A stretch of DNA of 64,000 nt from Ruminococcus sp. AF31-8BH (GTDB lineage Bacteria; Bacillota; Clostridia; Lachnospirales; Lachnospiraceae), in the NCBI RefSeq assembly GCF_003460605.1, contig NZ_QTVN01000007.1:62001-126000 (forward strand), written 5' to 3'. The notes under the pieces were generated by a model. It made no database searches. It worked only from the letters and a program-made list of their open reading frames with translations, and was not told where the DNA came from. Position 1 is the first letter of the stretch; each line of letters opens with the position of its first letter. A program made the position numbers and the translations under genes. Below, in pieces: positions 35,040-43,355 of the stretch.

Positions 35040-36316
35040 ATGAAGTTATCAATGAATGGAATTAAGGAACAGGAAGCATGGAATAAGGCAGGAATCACCC
35101 TTCCGGGCTATGATGTGGCAGCAGTTTCTGAGAAAGCAAAGAAAGAACCAGGATGGGTTCATTTTGGTATCGGAAATATTTTCCGCATATTTATCGGCGG
35201 GATTGCAGATGGCCTTCTGGAGGATGGAATTCTGGATCGTGGTATTACCTGTGTGGAAACCTTTGATTATGATGTGGTAGATAAGATTTATGATCCCTAT
35301 GACAATCTGGGATTAAGTGTAATCCTGCATGGCGATGGTACACGTGAATACAAAGTGATTGGAGCCTTAGCAGAAGCAGTGAAAGCACAGTCCTCTGATA
35401 AAGCACAGTGGAATCGGCTGAAGGAGATCTTTACCAGTAAATCCTTGCAGATGGTTTCTTTTACGATCACAGAGAAAGGATATGCATTGCAGAAAGCGGA
35501 TGGAACATGGTTCCCGTTTGTTGAGGCAGATATCAAGAACGGACCGGATAAGGCGTGTGGTGCTATGGCAGTTCTGGTTGCAATGCTTTATGAAAGATAT
35601 AAAGCTGGCAGATATCCGATTGCACTGGTTTCTATGGATAACTGTTCACAAAATGGCGCAAAGCTTAGAGAGTCCGTTCTGACAATGACAGAAGAGTGGA
35701 AGAAGGCAGGATTTGTTGATGAGGGATTTGTGAACTATGTAAGTGACGAGAAGGTAGTGGCTTTTCCATGGACAATGATCGACAAGATCACACCTCGTCC
35801 AAGTGAGCAGATTGCAGCAGACCTTGAAAATATGGGTGTTGAGAATATGCAGCCGGTGATCACAGGTAAGAAGACATATATTGCGCCATTTGTCAATGCC
35901 GAGAAACCGCAGTATCTGGTAATTGAGGACAGCTTTCCAAATGGCCGCCCGGCTCTGGAAAAAGGCTTTGGCGTATATATGGCAGACAGAAACACCGTGA
36001 ATCTTCCAGACTGACAGCTATACCTCTTGGAATTGCAGGATGGCTCAGATATATGCTTGGTGTAGACGATGAAGGAAATAAATTTGAGCTTGCACCGGAT
36101 CCGATGAATGAGGAGCTGCAGGAACAGTTTAAGGATATTGCAGCAGGTAAACCTGAGACTTTCACAGATCAGTTAAAACCAATTCTTTCCAATGAGCGTC
36201 TGTTCTTTACGGATCTTTATAAAGATGGTGTGGGAGAGAAGATTGAGGATATGTTCCGTGAGATGCTTGCAGGACCTGGAGCTGTAAGAGCAACGATACA
36301 CAAATATGTTGGATGA
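35040..36316 (+). pseudogene. uxuB: Mannitol dehydrogenase/fructuronate reductase-family gene with an internal deletion
   Basis: The 5' part (324 codons) is a normal polyol/hexuronate dehydrogenase of the UxuB/MtlD type: WVHFGIGNIFRIFIGGIADGL at the NAD site, FTITEKGYAL, VSMDNCSQNGAKL. It ends at TGA 36012 after YMADRNTVN. From about 35998 another frame continues the family C-terminus, SSRLTAIPLGIAGWLRYMLG, to 36316. About 130 codons that usually include the catalytic lysine-asparagine region are missing, and the join is out of frame. The enzyme is therefore almost certainly inactive. The gene symbol gives the closest pathway role, not a proven substrate. Confidence 0.8.
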
Positions 36317-36363
36317 TTTTCGCCGGACAGAGACTATAACTGATTTTCAGGAGGAAAATAAAA

Positions 36364-37722
36364 ATGACAGAAGCGGCATTTGCGGCTGAGCCATCAAGGC
36401 TGTTGATCGCAGCAGCGGCAGGTATTGTATTGTTACTGCTGCTTATTATCAAGTTTAAACTTCACCCGGTATTATCCCTGCTGATCTCAGCTCTGGTTAT
36501 AGGCCTTGGAGCCGGCATGCCGGTTCCGACTCTGGTTAGCACAGTAGAGAAGGGTGCAGGTGAAACTCTGCAGGGGATTGTATTGCTGATCGGACTTGGA
36601 TCTTTATTTGGAGGAATTCTGGAGGTGTCAGGAGGAGCACAGTGTGTTGCCCAGACACTGATAAACAGGTTTGGTGAGAAGAAAGCCGGAATCGCACTTG
36701 GAATCACGGGACTGGTAGTTGGTACAACTGTGTTTTTTGAGGCAGGTGTTGTGATTCTGATTCCACTGGCATTCGGACTTGCCAGAAAAACAAAAAAATC
36801 CACATTATATTATGTGATTCCTTTATTGGCAGGTCTTGCAACAGGATTTGCATTTATTCCGCCATCAGCAGGCTCTGTGCTTGTTGCAAATATGCTCAAT
36901 GTGGATTTGGGGGTTATGATTGCAGTGGGTGTGCCGGTTGGTATTCTCTCTCTGATCTTTGCCGGGATTTTGTGGTCAAAATTTATCGGTAGCCGTATTC
37001 ATACAGGACTTCCGTTTAATATCCAGGAGGTCAGGGAAGAAGAGGAAGCAAATCTTCCTGCATTCTCTACTGTGCTGTGTATTATCCTTGTTCCGCTGGT
37101 TTTAATTTTATGCAATACACTTTCTGCATATATTCCGGGAATTGATGCTATCCGTCCTGCACTGGAATTTCTCGGAACACCATTTGTGGCATTGATCATA
37201 GCTGTATTATCTGCCATGTATTTTCTTGGCAAAAAGCATGGCTATGACGGAGAACAGTTAAAGAAGATCATGGACCGTTCCCTGCGCCCCACAGGACAGA
37301 TTTTGCTTGTTATTACAGGTGGAGGAATTATCCGCTGGGTATTGCAGGACTGTGGTATGTGTGACATCATCGGACCGGCACTGGAGAAGAGCGGTCTTCC
37401 GCTGGTGCTTGTGGCATTTCTGATTGCAGCATTAATCCGTGCATCAGTAGGTGCAGCAGTAGTGGCTATGACAATGGCAGCCGGTATTATGGCAGCTATG
37501 CCAGGAGTGGCAGGATTATCTCCTGTTTATCTGGCTGCCATGGTCTGTGCTATCAATGGAGGCGCAACAGCATTCAGCCATGTGAATGATTCCGGATTCT
37601 GGCTGGTAAGCTCCCTGCTTGAGATAGATGAGAAGACAACCTTAAAATCATGGACAATGATGGAAACGATTATAGGCTTTACAGGACTGATCTGTGCAAT
37701 TGTAATCAGTCTGTTTGCCTAA
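36364..37722 (+). CDS. GntP-family gluconate/hexonate:H+ symporter
   Basis: 452 residues, hydrophobic throughout with 12 or more membrane helices. Family motifs are visible: GAGMPVPTLVSTVEKGAGETLQGIVLLIGLGSLFGGILEVSGGAQ, GTTVFFEAGVVILIPLAF, FIPPSAGSVLVANML, and the C-terminal INGGATAFSHVNDSGFW. AGGAGG precedes the ATG. It would import gluconate or a related sugar acid. It is intact although the dehydrogenase upstream is broken and the regulator frame-shifted. A highly palindromic repeat follows directly. Confidence 0.9.
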   Translation: MTEAAFAAEPSRLLIAAAAGIVLLLLLIIKFKLHPVLSLLISALVIGLGAGMPVPTLVSTVEKGAGETLQGIVLLIGLGSLFGGILEVSGGAQCVAQTLINRFGEKKAGIALGITGLVVGTTVFFEAGVVILIPLAFGLARKTKKSTLYYVIPLLAGLATGFAFIPPSAGSVLVANMLNVDLGVMIAVGVPVGILSLIFAGILWSKFIGSRIHTGLPFNIQEVREEEEANLPAFSTVLCIILVPLVLILCNTLSAYIPGIDAIRPALEFLGTPFVALIIAVLSAMYFLGKKHGYDGEQLKKIMDRSLRPTGQILLVITGGGIIRWVLQDCGMCDIIGPALEKSGLPLVLVAFLIAALIRASVGAAVVAMTMAAGIMAAMPGVAGLSPVYLAAMVCAINGGATAFSHVNDSGFWLVSSLLEIDEKTTLKSWTMMETIIGFTGLICAIVISLFA

Positions 37723-37748
37723 GATGAATTTAGTGAAGCAAGACGGAC

Positions 37749-37930
37749 GCGTTCCTCCAGGTGTGCCGGGGCAGCCAATGACGAATTTCGGGATTTGGCT
37801 CCGTCGCCTATTGACAGGTGGGGAAGCAAACTCGCCCTATCGGGCTCAGACAGTGCATCCCCACCTGTCGCTTACTCACCAAATTCCCGAAATTCGCCAA
37901 CCGTCTGTCCCGGCACACCTGGGGGAACGC
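37749..37930. repeat. 182-bp long-hairpin repeat downstream of gntP
   Basis: The outer arms GCGTTCCTCCAGGTGTGCC... and ...GGCACACCTGGGGGAACGC pair almost perfectly. A second arm pair is GAATTTCGGGATTTGG with CCAAATTCCCGAAATTC, and an inner pair GACAGGTGGGGA with TCCCCACCTGTC. The whole element folds into one long hairpin and codes for nothing credible. It may also act as terminator for gntP. Confidence 0.75.
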
Positions 37931-38160
37931 TGGCTATTGAAAACTATTCCCGCAATCCGCACATCCGAATATTGCAACGCACAGCGGTGAATTAACGGCT
38001 AAGGGCGCACCTGAAATGACCTGCTTAGGAGTAACAGGTGTCCAGAGGCTGTGCATCGGCTGGAATTCCCCTTAATGCCAGTAAATAAGTACCAGTCTGA
38101 ATTTCCTCTCAGTGCCAGTGAAGAAGTATCGTTTTAGCACATTCTCCTTACCAGTAACCA

Positions 38161-38338
38161 GTGAGTTCGCAATGTATATTCGTGAGCAGGTCATTCCAGG
38201 AGCGATCTTAACGGAGACGAGATCCACTGTCTACGGAGACTTAACATCGAAGGCTCTCCTGAGATGTTTAGTCGCAGTTGACAGTTAGCTCGGCGAAGTG
38301 TTGCGACGACCTGCGATGAATATACATTGTGAACTCAC
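38161..38338 (-). repeat. 178-bp palindromic repeat element, copy 2 (inverted relative to copy 1)
   Basis: It matches 6390-6567 on the opposite strand over its full length with five mismatches by my count. It is flanked on the right by CGTCCTGCAAACGATTGCTTCACTAAA-type sequence shared in part with the left flank of copy 1. The 13-base TTTAGTGAAGCAA at 37729-37741 and its reverse complement at 38352-38364 bracket this element and the 182-bp hairpin together. The 230 bases between the two repeats show nothing recognisable. Confidence 0.8.
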
Positions 38339-38489
38339 GTCCTGCAAACGATTGCTTCACTAAATCCCGCTACAATTTATTATGACAAAGAAAAAACCGA
38401 TTAGAAGACTATTTGTAGAGTTTTTATCGGGAAAACAGAATTTGATAGTGAAATTTCAAAAACGATGTGATGCAAAAACTATTCATAAG

Positions 38490-38531
38490 AACAGGATTCA
38501 TGTATAAAATCATGCATGAGTCCTGTTTTTG
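38490..38531 (+). terminator. Terminator-like hairpin before the acetyltransferase gene
   Basis: ACAGGATTCATG (38491-38502) pairs with CATGAGTCCTGT (38515-38526) with one mismatch, then TTTT. No convincing gene precedes it. Confidence 0.7.
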
Positions 38532-38579
38532 TGGTATTATTAAAAAACTATGTGCATTGGATATCAGATGGAGGTACCT

Positions 38580-39164
38580 ATGACAGAAAGAGAAAAAATG
38601 CTGGCAGGAGAACTATATGATTGTGGAGATGCGGAACTGCTGACACAATGGCATAAGGCAAAAGATTTAGTAAGAGATTATAATCAGACAAATTCTGCAG
38701 ATGCGGATGAAAAAGAAAGAATTCTGAAAGAACTTCTTGGAGGAAAAGGCAAAAATTTATGGATAACAGCTCCTTTTTACGTTGACTACGGTAACAATAT
38801 TTATTTCGGAAACAACTGTGAAGTAAATATGAACTGTACTTTTCTTGATGACAATGTAATTCGTATCGGGGATAACGCCTTAATTGCACCAAATGTACAG
38901 ATTTATACGGCATTTCATCCAACAAATGCCATAGATCGCTTTGGGATACCTAAAGAAGACGGATCATTTGAATTTTGTAAAACGCAAACAGCATCAGTTA
39001 TCATTGGAAACAATGTATGGGTTGGTGGCGGAGCTATTATTTTGCCAGGCGTTACCATCGGAGATAATGTTGTGATCGGAGCAGGCAGTGTTGTAACAAA
39101 AAATATTCCCGACAATGTGATTGCTGCAGGCAGTCCCTGCAGAGTGATCCGTAGGAATCAGTAA
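38580..39164 (+). CDS. maa: Sugar (maltose/galactoside) O-acetyltransferase
   Basis: About 194 residues. An N-terminal Mac domain (MTEREKMLAGELYDCGDAEL) is followed by a left-handed beta-helix of hexapeptide repeats (ITAPFYVDYGNNIYFGNNCEVNMN, VWVGGGAIILPGVTIGDNVVIGAGSVV) with the catalytic His in YTAFHPTN. It acetylates sugars with acetyl-CoA, usually seen as detoxification of non-metabolised sugars. The start at 38580 follows GGAGG; an ATG at 38550 lies before it without a site. Confidence 0.9.
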   Translation: MTEREKMLAGELYDCGDAELLTQWHKAKDLVRDYNQTNSADADEKERILKELLGGKGKNLWITAPFYVDYGNNIYFGNNCEVNMNCTFLDDNVIRIGDNALIAPNVQIYTAFHPTNAIDRFGIPKEDGSFEFCKTQTASVIIGNNVWVGGGAIILPGVTIGDNVVIGAGSVVTKNIPDNVIAAGSPCRVIRRNQ

Positions 39165-39209
39165 CAAACACATTTTATCCAGATAACTATACAAGTGGGA
39201 GGTTATTAT

Positions 39210-39680
39210 ATGTGTGAAATACAGAAGAAAATCGAATTACTACAGAAAATTGCACATCGATTTAATGAGGCAAATATAGAGTGGGCTTTAGGCGCATCTA
39301 TGCTGCTGTACTTTAAGGGGATTATTTCTGAATTTCATGATATTGATTTAATGGTCTCTGTTCATGATGCTGAACAGGTCCGGACTATTTTATCAGAAAT
39401 GGGAGAACTTCACGCACCAGTTTCTGCTCCTGATCCAATGTATCGTACAAAGGTATTTATGGAATTCATCATTGATTCTGTAGATATTGATGTTATGGCT
39501 GGATTTTCAATTGTAAGCGAAGGGAAGGTTTATGATTGTTCTCTTGACAAAGAACAAATCGTGGAAAGAATGACGCTTGGAACAGAAGTCATTCCTTTGC
39601 AATCCCTACAATTATGGTGTAAATACTATCGGCTGATGGGCAGAAGCGAAAAAGCTGACATGATTGAAAGAATGCTGTAG
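39210..39680 (+). CDS. Nucleotidyltransferase-fold protein
   Basis: About 156 residues. The segment IEWALGASMLLYFKGIISEF, HDIDLMVS (G-S-x-x plus D-x-D) is the core of minimal nucleotidyltransferases, and VDIDVMAGF supplies the third acidic residue. The C-terminal helix pair (LQLWCKYYRLMGRSEKADMI) resembles AbiEii/aminoglycoside-adenylyltransferase-like small proteins. No HEPN partner is adjacent, so it is not an obvious MNT/HEPN toxin-antitoxin. GGGAGG precedes the ATG at 39210. The substrate is unknown. Confidence 0.6.
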   Translation: MCEIQKKIELLQKIAHRFNEANIEWALGASMLLYFKGIISEFHDIDLMVSVHDAEQVRTILSEMGELHAPVSAPDPMYRTKVFMEFIIDSVDIDVMAGFSIVSEGKVYDCSLDKEQIVERMTLGTEVIPLQSLQLWCKYYRLMGRSEKADMIERML

Positions 39681-39753
39681 ACTGCAAGATGTGATCTATC
39701 CATATCGAAATAAATTTTTGAAATAAGTAAAGCATAATATACGGAGAAAAAAT

Positions 39754-40269
39754 ATGAACATTCTAGTTGTGATTGATATGCAGAACGATTTTATTGACGG
39801 AGCACTTGGCACACCAGAGGCCGAAGCCATTGTTCCAAATGTAGTAGATAAAGTAAAGAATTTTAATGGGCTTGTGCTGGCAACGAGAGATACTCACGGC
39901 GAAGATTACCTTCAGACTCAGGAGGGCAGGATGCTTCCTGTAGAGCACTGCATTCGTGGCACCTATGGCTGGGAAATCCGGGAAGAGATTGCAGAGCTTC
40001 TGGAATCTCTTCCCATTGATAAGCCAACCTTTGGAAGCGAAACCTTGGGGAAAGTGTTAAAGGAATTTAATAAATCAGAGCCCATCGACAGTATTACATT
40101 GGTTGGTCTTTGCACGGATATCTGCGTAATTTCCAACGCCATGCTGCTGAAAGCATTTTTGCCGGAAGTGCCAGTTATTGTGGATTCCCTCTGTTGTGCA
40201 GGTGTGACAGCAGATAGCCATGAACGGGCTCTGGAGGCTATGAAAGCGTGTCAGGTCGAGGTTGTCTGA
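39754..40269 (+). CDS. Isochorismatase-family cysteine hydrolase (nicotinamidase-like)
   Basis: 171 residues with the catalytic triad signature: D8 in VVIDMQNDF, a lysine in the mid-region (KPTFGSE) and C124 in GLCTDICVISNAMLLK. The metal-site-like TRDTHGEDYL and the PVIVDSLCCAGVT strand fit pyrazinamidase/nicotinamidase relatives, which are about this length or slightly longer. It would hydrolyse an amide such as nicotinamide in NAD recycling; other amides are possible. It stands alone. Confidence 0.82.
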   Translation: MNILVVIDMQNDFIDGALGTPEAEAIVPNVVDKVKNFNGLVLATRDTHGEDYLQTQEGRMLPVEHCIRGTYGWEIREEIAELLESLPIDKPTFGSETLGKVLKEFNKSEPIDSITLVGLCTDICVISNAMLLKAFLPEVPVIVDSLCCAGVTADSHERALEAMKACQVEVV

Positions 40270-40447
40270 GCCAAGGGAATGTAGTATGAAGTACAAAACT
40301 ACAGAATAAGAAAAATCCCATGTCAAAGAAGCTTTGCATACCTGTTTTTCCCGCTGTAAAAGGCAAATTGCTTTTCATTTGGCAGGAATTTTTATATAAT
40401 CCAAGTGAGAAAGCAAAACCGATTGGAAGAACAGGAGACAAGCAAAT

Positions 40448-40885
40448 ATGAACATTGGAACGCAGATATTAAAAATACGAAAAGAAAAGGGGCTGACCCA
40501 GGAGGAATTTGGAAAAATATTTCATGTTACCAGACAGACTGTGTCTAATTGGGAGAATGAAAAGAGCTATCCGGATCTGCAGATTCTCATAGACATCAGC
40601 AACCGTTTTGATATTTCTCTCGACATCTTAATAAAGGAAGATGCCAAAATGGTAAAAACCATGGATAAAGAAAGAGTGCTTGGATCATTAAAACGGGAAA
40701 AGTCCGTTATTGATTTTTTTACAGGTGCAGGAACTGGAGTTGTAATCACCTGCCTGTTTTCAGCTGATACAATGGCAAGAACAGTTACCATTGTATTAGG
40801 CGTGATCATGATCGGAATTGGATGGTATCGCGAAGCAAAATACGACAAAAGATTGTTCAGATATATGAATGATGAAGAACGGTAG
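40448..40885 (+). CDS. XRE-family regulator with two C-terminal membrane helices
   Basis: 145 residues: an N-terminal helix-turn-helix (IGTQILKIRKEKGLTQEEFG, VTRQTVSNWENEKSYPDLQ), then two hydrophobic segments (about 88-105 and 108-125). Membrane-anchored XRE proteins of this sort often regulate an adjacent membrane or secretion gene. It lies 9 bases before the signal peptidase start and is clearly co-transcribed. AGGAGA precedes the ATG. Confidence 0.85.
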   Translation: MNIGTQILKIRKEKGLTQEEFGKIFHVTRQTVSNWENEKSYPDLQILIDISNRFDISLDILIKEDAKMVKTMDKERVLGSLKREKSVIDFFTGAGTGVVITCLFSADTMARTVTIVLGVIMIGIGWYREAKYDKRLFRYMNDEER

Positions 40886-40894
40886 GTGGAGAGC

Positions 40895-41452
40895 ATGAAA
40901 ATCTGGCGTGAACTGTTAGGCTATGTGAAAGTGATTGTAATAGTAGTGGTGATTACTCTGGTTATCAATAATGTTGTTTTGATTAACGCAAAAATCCCTT
41001 CACCCTCCATGGAAAAAACACTTATGGTGAAGGACCGTCTTTTCGGTTTTCGGCTTGCGTATGGAATTAATCTTGATCTGTTTGGTTATAAAATCTCTGA
41101 AAAGTTCAAGGATCCGGAGCGTTTTGATATTGTAATATTTAAATACCCAGATGATGAAAGCCGTCTTTTTATCAAAAGAGTGATCGGACTGCCGGGAGAG
41201 GTAGTGGAAATTAAGGATGGGAAGGTTTATATTGATGGTTCTCCCACTCCATTGGATGACTCTTTCATTCCGGAGAAAATGGTCGGAAGCTATGGCCCGT
41301 ATACAGTTCCGGAAAATTGTTATTTCATGCTTGGTGATAACCGGAATGATTCGAAAGATTCACGTTCATGGAAAAACAAATTCGTGCGATTTGACCAGCT
41401 TGTGGGAAAAGCTGTTGTAAGATACTATCCGTCTTTTAAGTGGTTACGGTAG
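40895..41452 (+). CDS. lepB: Type I signal peptidase
   Basis: 185 residues, one N-terminal membrane helix, then the catalytic serine in IPSPSMEKTL (S38) and general-base lysine in RLFIKRVIGLPGE (K94), plus GDNRNDSKDSR box E. It cleaves signal peptides from exported proteins. The ATG at 40895 is preferred over the GTG at 40886, because GGTGGAG overlaps the latter and serves as ribosome site. Co-transcription with an XRE-membrane regulator suggests conditional expression of an accessory peptidase. Confidence 0.92.
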   Translation: MKIWRELLGYVKVIVIVVVITLVINNVVLINAKIPSPSMEKTLMVKDRLFGFRLAYGINLDLFGYKISEKFKDPERFDIVIFKYPDDESRLFIKRVIGLPGEVVEIKDGKVYIDGSPTPLDDSFIPEKMVGSYGPYTVPENCYFMLGDNRNDSKDSRSWKNKFVRFDQLVGKAVVRYYPSFKWLR

Positions 41453-41570
41453 AGTTGAGGGGTTAGCGTTATAGGATTGGACTAAGGAAGATTGATTGAT
41501 GAGAAAAAAGTTGACACATACTACATCTTGTTAAATGGCCTTTTTGCTGCAAAAAACAAAAATTAAAAAA

Positions 41571-41625
41571 ATGCCAGAAAGTCAGTCAAGACATGTTAGT
41601 TCATCTTGCCTGACAATTCTGGCAT
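41571..41625. terminator. Long inverted repeat between lepB and sdpI
   Basis: ATGCCAGAA...CAAGA pairs with TCTTGCCTGAC..TTCTGGCAT over about 20 bp with two mismatches. It separates convergent genes and probably terminates both. Confidence 0.65.
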
Positions 41626-41678
41626 GGCAAAAATTAAATCAATTGATGAGTCGGAACATTTTCCCGGCGTTCCTGATG

Positions 41679-42713
41679 CTATTCTAATTCATTTGACATC
41701 TTTTCGCAAATAGTCTGATAGATTTCCTTTGTCTCTGAATCATTTGCACCATTTACGACCAATATTTTTCCATCTATGCTCATGACTACATATGAATGAC
41801 AGGATGAATGGGTATACCGGATATAGTCTCCATAGACATCATTTCTAAAATTTCCCATAGCATATTTAAGATTTCCTAAACCATTGGTTCTATAATCGTT
41901 CCGGTTCTGAGATGGATTTTCTTCATATGAGATACTGTCAATCTGCGTATAGTCTACTGTATAATCGCTCCAGCCTTGTGCCTCAATAGTAAAATCTCTA
42001 TCCTCGAAACGAATTTCAATACTTCCCAAGAACAACGTCCATATAACGAATATAATGGTTAAAATGGCTATGCTTCCGTATACCACAATTGTTTTTTTGC
42101 TATACTGAATTTTTAATTTTTCTCCGGTCGCTATCTTTTTCCTATAAAAGAGATAAGAATAGAGAATGCTGATGATTGCAGCTGCCATAATGCTTATAAT
42201 ATACAAAACAAGGGCTGCCATATTTTCCTCAAAAAGACCACAGAGCATACACAGAATACCTGCTGCCATCCATAGCTTCCCACTGAATCTATGAGTTGCA
42301 TTCCAGTTTTCTTCATCCTGCAATGTCCATATAACCCGGATCCCTATCGTATTGTTCTGTTTTACCTTTGGCAGATAATTTCCTATAACCATGAACAGTA
42401 AGCCTGTTCCATAATACATGAATGCCATAAACAGGTTCTCCATGCCAGCCCCGGTATTTACCAATCTGGAAATGCCATTATAAAGCAATGTAATAACAGG
42501 TACCATCCATATAGCCATCCCTATAACCTTAGGGCTCTGTTGTCGGCTTCTGTTATCATAAAATATGATTGCTACAAATATACAGTGCGTTACTACAAAA
42601 AGTACATTTATCCATTTGCCGTGTGTACTCGTAAAACCTACCAGGACTCCTGCAAGAATTACCAGTATAGAGCTGATTAATGAACCTCTATATTTTTTTA
42701 TCATTTCCTTCAT
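41679..42713 (-). CDS. sdpI: SdpI-family membrane immunity-like protein
   Basis: 344 residues. N-terminal DUF1648-like helices (about 10-100), then the SdpI domain marked by NYLPKVKQNNTIGIRVIWTL, ENWNATHRFSGKLW, two further helices, and a C-terminal soluble PH-like part (IEIRFEDRDFTIEAQGWSDY). Bacillus SdpI protects from the SdpC toxin and works with the ArsR-type repressor SdpR. Here the overlap with an ArsR gene copies that pair, but no toxin gene (sdpABC) is present in the window. It may give immunity against neighbours' toxins or sense membrane stress. Confidence 0.8.
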   Translation of the reverse strand: MKEMIKKYRGSLISSILVILAGVLVGFTSTHGKWINVLFVVTHCIFVAIIFYDNRSRQQSPKVIGMAIWMVPVITLLYNGISRLVNTGAGMENLFMAFMYYGTGLLFMVIGNYLPKVKQNNTIGIRVIWTLQDEENWNATHRFSGKLWMAAGILCMLCGLFEENMAALVLYIISIMAAAIISILYSYLFYRKKIATGEKLKIQYSKKTIVVYGSIAILTIIFVIWTLFLGSIEIRFEDRDFTIEAQGWSDYTVDYTQIDSISYEENPSQNRNDYRTNGLGNLKYAMGNFRNDVYGDYIRYTHSSCHSYVVMSIDGKILVVNGANDSETKEIYQTICEKMSNELE

Positions 42714-42981
42714 CGTCCGATGCTCCTTTCAAATCTGTTATCCACAGCATGACATCTTCCAATACGGAAGTGTTTAATTCATAATAAATAAACTTTCCTT
42801 CTCTTTGGTTTCGGATCAAATCAGCTTCCTTCAATATTGCCAGATGTCTTGATATGGATGCTCCCGTTACTGAAAAATGTTCGCAGATTTCTCCGGCTGA
42901 AAGCCGTCCATTCTTCAATAAGTTCAAAATCTCACGTCGTATTGGATCAGCCAGTGCTTTTAATGTATCTTGTATACCCAA
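42688..42981 (-). CDS. sdpR: ArsR-family repressor (SdpR-like)
   Basis: 97 residues, winged helix: DTLKALADPIRREILNLLKN, LSAGEICEHFSVTGASISRHLAILKEADLI, REGKFIYYELNTSVLED. No metal-binding cysteines of the ArsR/SmtB type are seen, as in SdpR. It is the first gene of a two-gene operon, overlapping sdpI by 26 bases. Its promoter carries an inverted repeat, which fits autorepression relieved by SdpI sequestration. Confidence 0.88.
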   Translation of the reverse strand: MGIQDTLKALADPIRREILNLLKNGRLSAGEICEHFSVTGASISRHLAILKEADLIRNQREGKFIYYELNTSVLEDVMLWITDLKGASDDEGNDKKI

Positions 42982-43005
42982 AAATTCATCACATCCCTTT
43001 ATTTA

Positions 43006-43058
43006 ACATTTAACCTAATTGCTAAATGTATTATAATGTAAGGGATATTATTTGTCAA
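43006..43058 (-). promoter_or_regulatory. sdpRI promoter with ArsR-type operator
   Basis: Minus-strand TTGACA (43058-43053), 17 bases, TATAAT (43035-43030): a perfect consensus promoter. Directly downstream lies the operator ACATTTA-N10-TAAATGT (43006-43029), a perfect inverted repeat over the start site, as expected for autorepression. Confidence 0.8.
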
Positions 43059-43110
43059 GAACCAGTTACTTAAAAAAACAAACTGTTTTATTTTTAGAAA
43101 AAATTTCAGA

Positions 43111-43174
43111 AAAAAAGGCTTTCTGCAAGATGTGCGTCACAATTTGCAGAAAGCCATTTTCAAAGCCGTTCTAG
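43111..43174. repeat. Shortened relative of the 6646-6811 element
   Basis: GGCTTTCTGCAAGATGTGCG..., reading into TTTGCAGAAAGCC and ending ...CCGTTCTAG, corresponds to the right end of the element at 6646-6811 (reverse strand). Only the terminal part remains, folded as a 12-bp hairpin (43117-43155). Confidence 0.65.
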
Positions 43175-43211
43175 TGCAACATTATTTGCTATATGAGTAT
43201 CAAAATAAATA

Positions 43212-43337
43212 ATGAACCTATTGACACTACTAGGAGATAGTTCATTGGAACGAGATAAAGAGAAATACCAGTATTCCTATGAAGATATTATTGAGATGTT
43301 GCAGGCTAATGTAAAGCTTACAGATGTTCATAAATAA
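43212..43337 (+). CDS. Small hypothetical protein (41 residues), possibly a remnant
   Basis: An open frame MNLLTLLGDSSLERDKEKYQ... ending DIIEMLQANVKLTDVHK. No Shine-Dalgarno sequence is visible. The charged helical C-terminal half looks protein-like, but the N-terminus may be accidental. It lies between a repeat relic and an IS relic, so it may be the tail of a disrupted gene. No family is recognised. Confidence 0.25.
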   Translation: MNLLTLLGDSSLERDKEKYQYSYEDIIEMLQANVKLTDVHK

Positions 43338-43355
43338 ATCCTTTCGTTTATCATA

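Noticed and set aside
37715..37995. Overlapping plus-strand frames in the palindromic region after gntP
   Set aside because: Both lie within a long hairpin repeat; translations have no similarity to known proteins.
38382..38507. 41-codon plus-strand frame MTKKKPIRRLFVEF...
   Set aside because: No Shine-Dalgarno, runs into a terminator hairpin, unrecognised; may be a remnant but cannot be supported.
39210..39680. MNT/HEPN toxin-antitoxin module
   Set aside because: A nucleotidyltransferase-fold protein is present but no HEPN protein is adjacent on either side.
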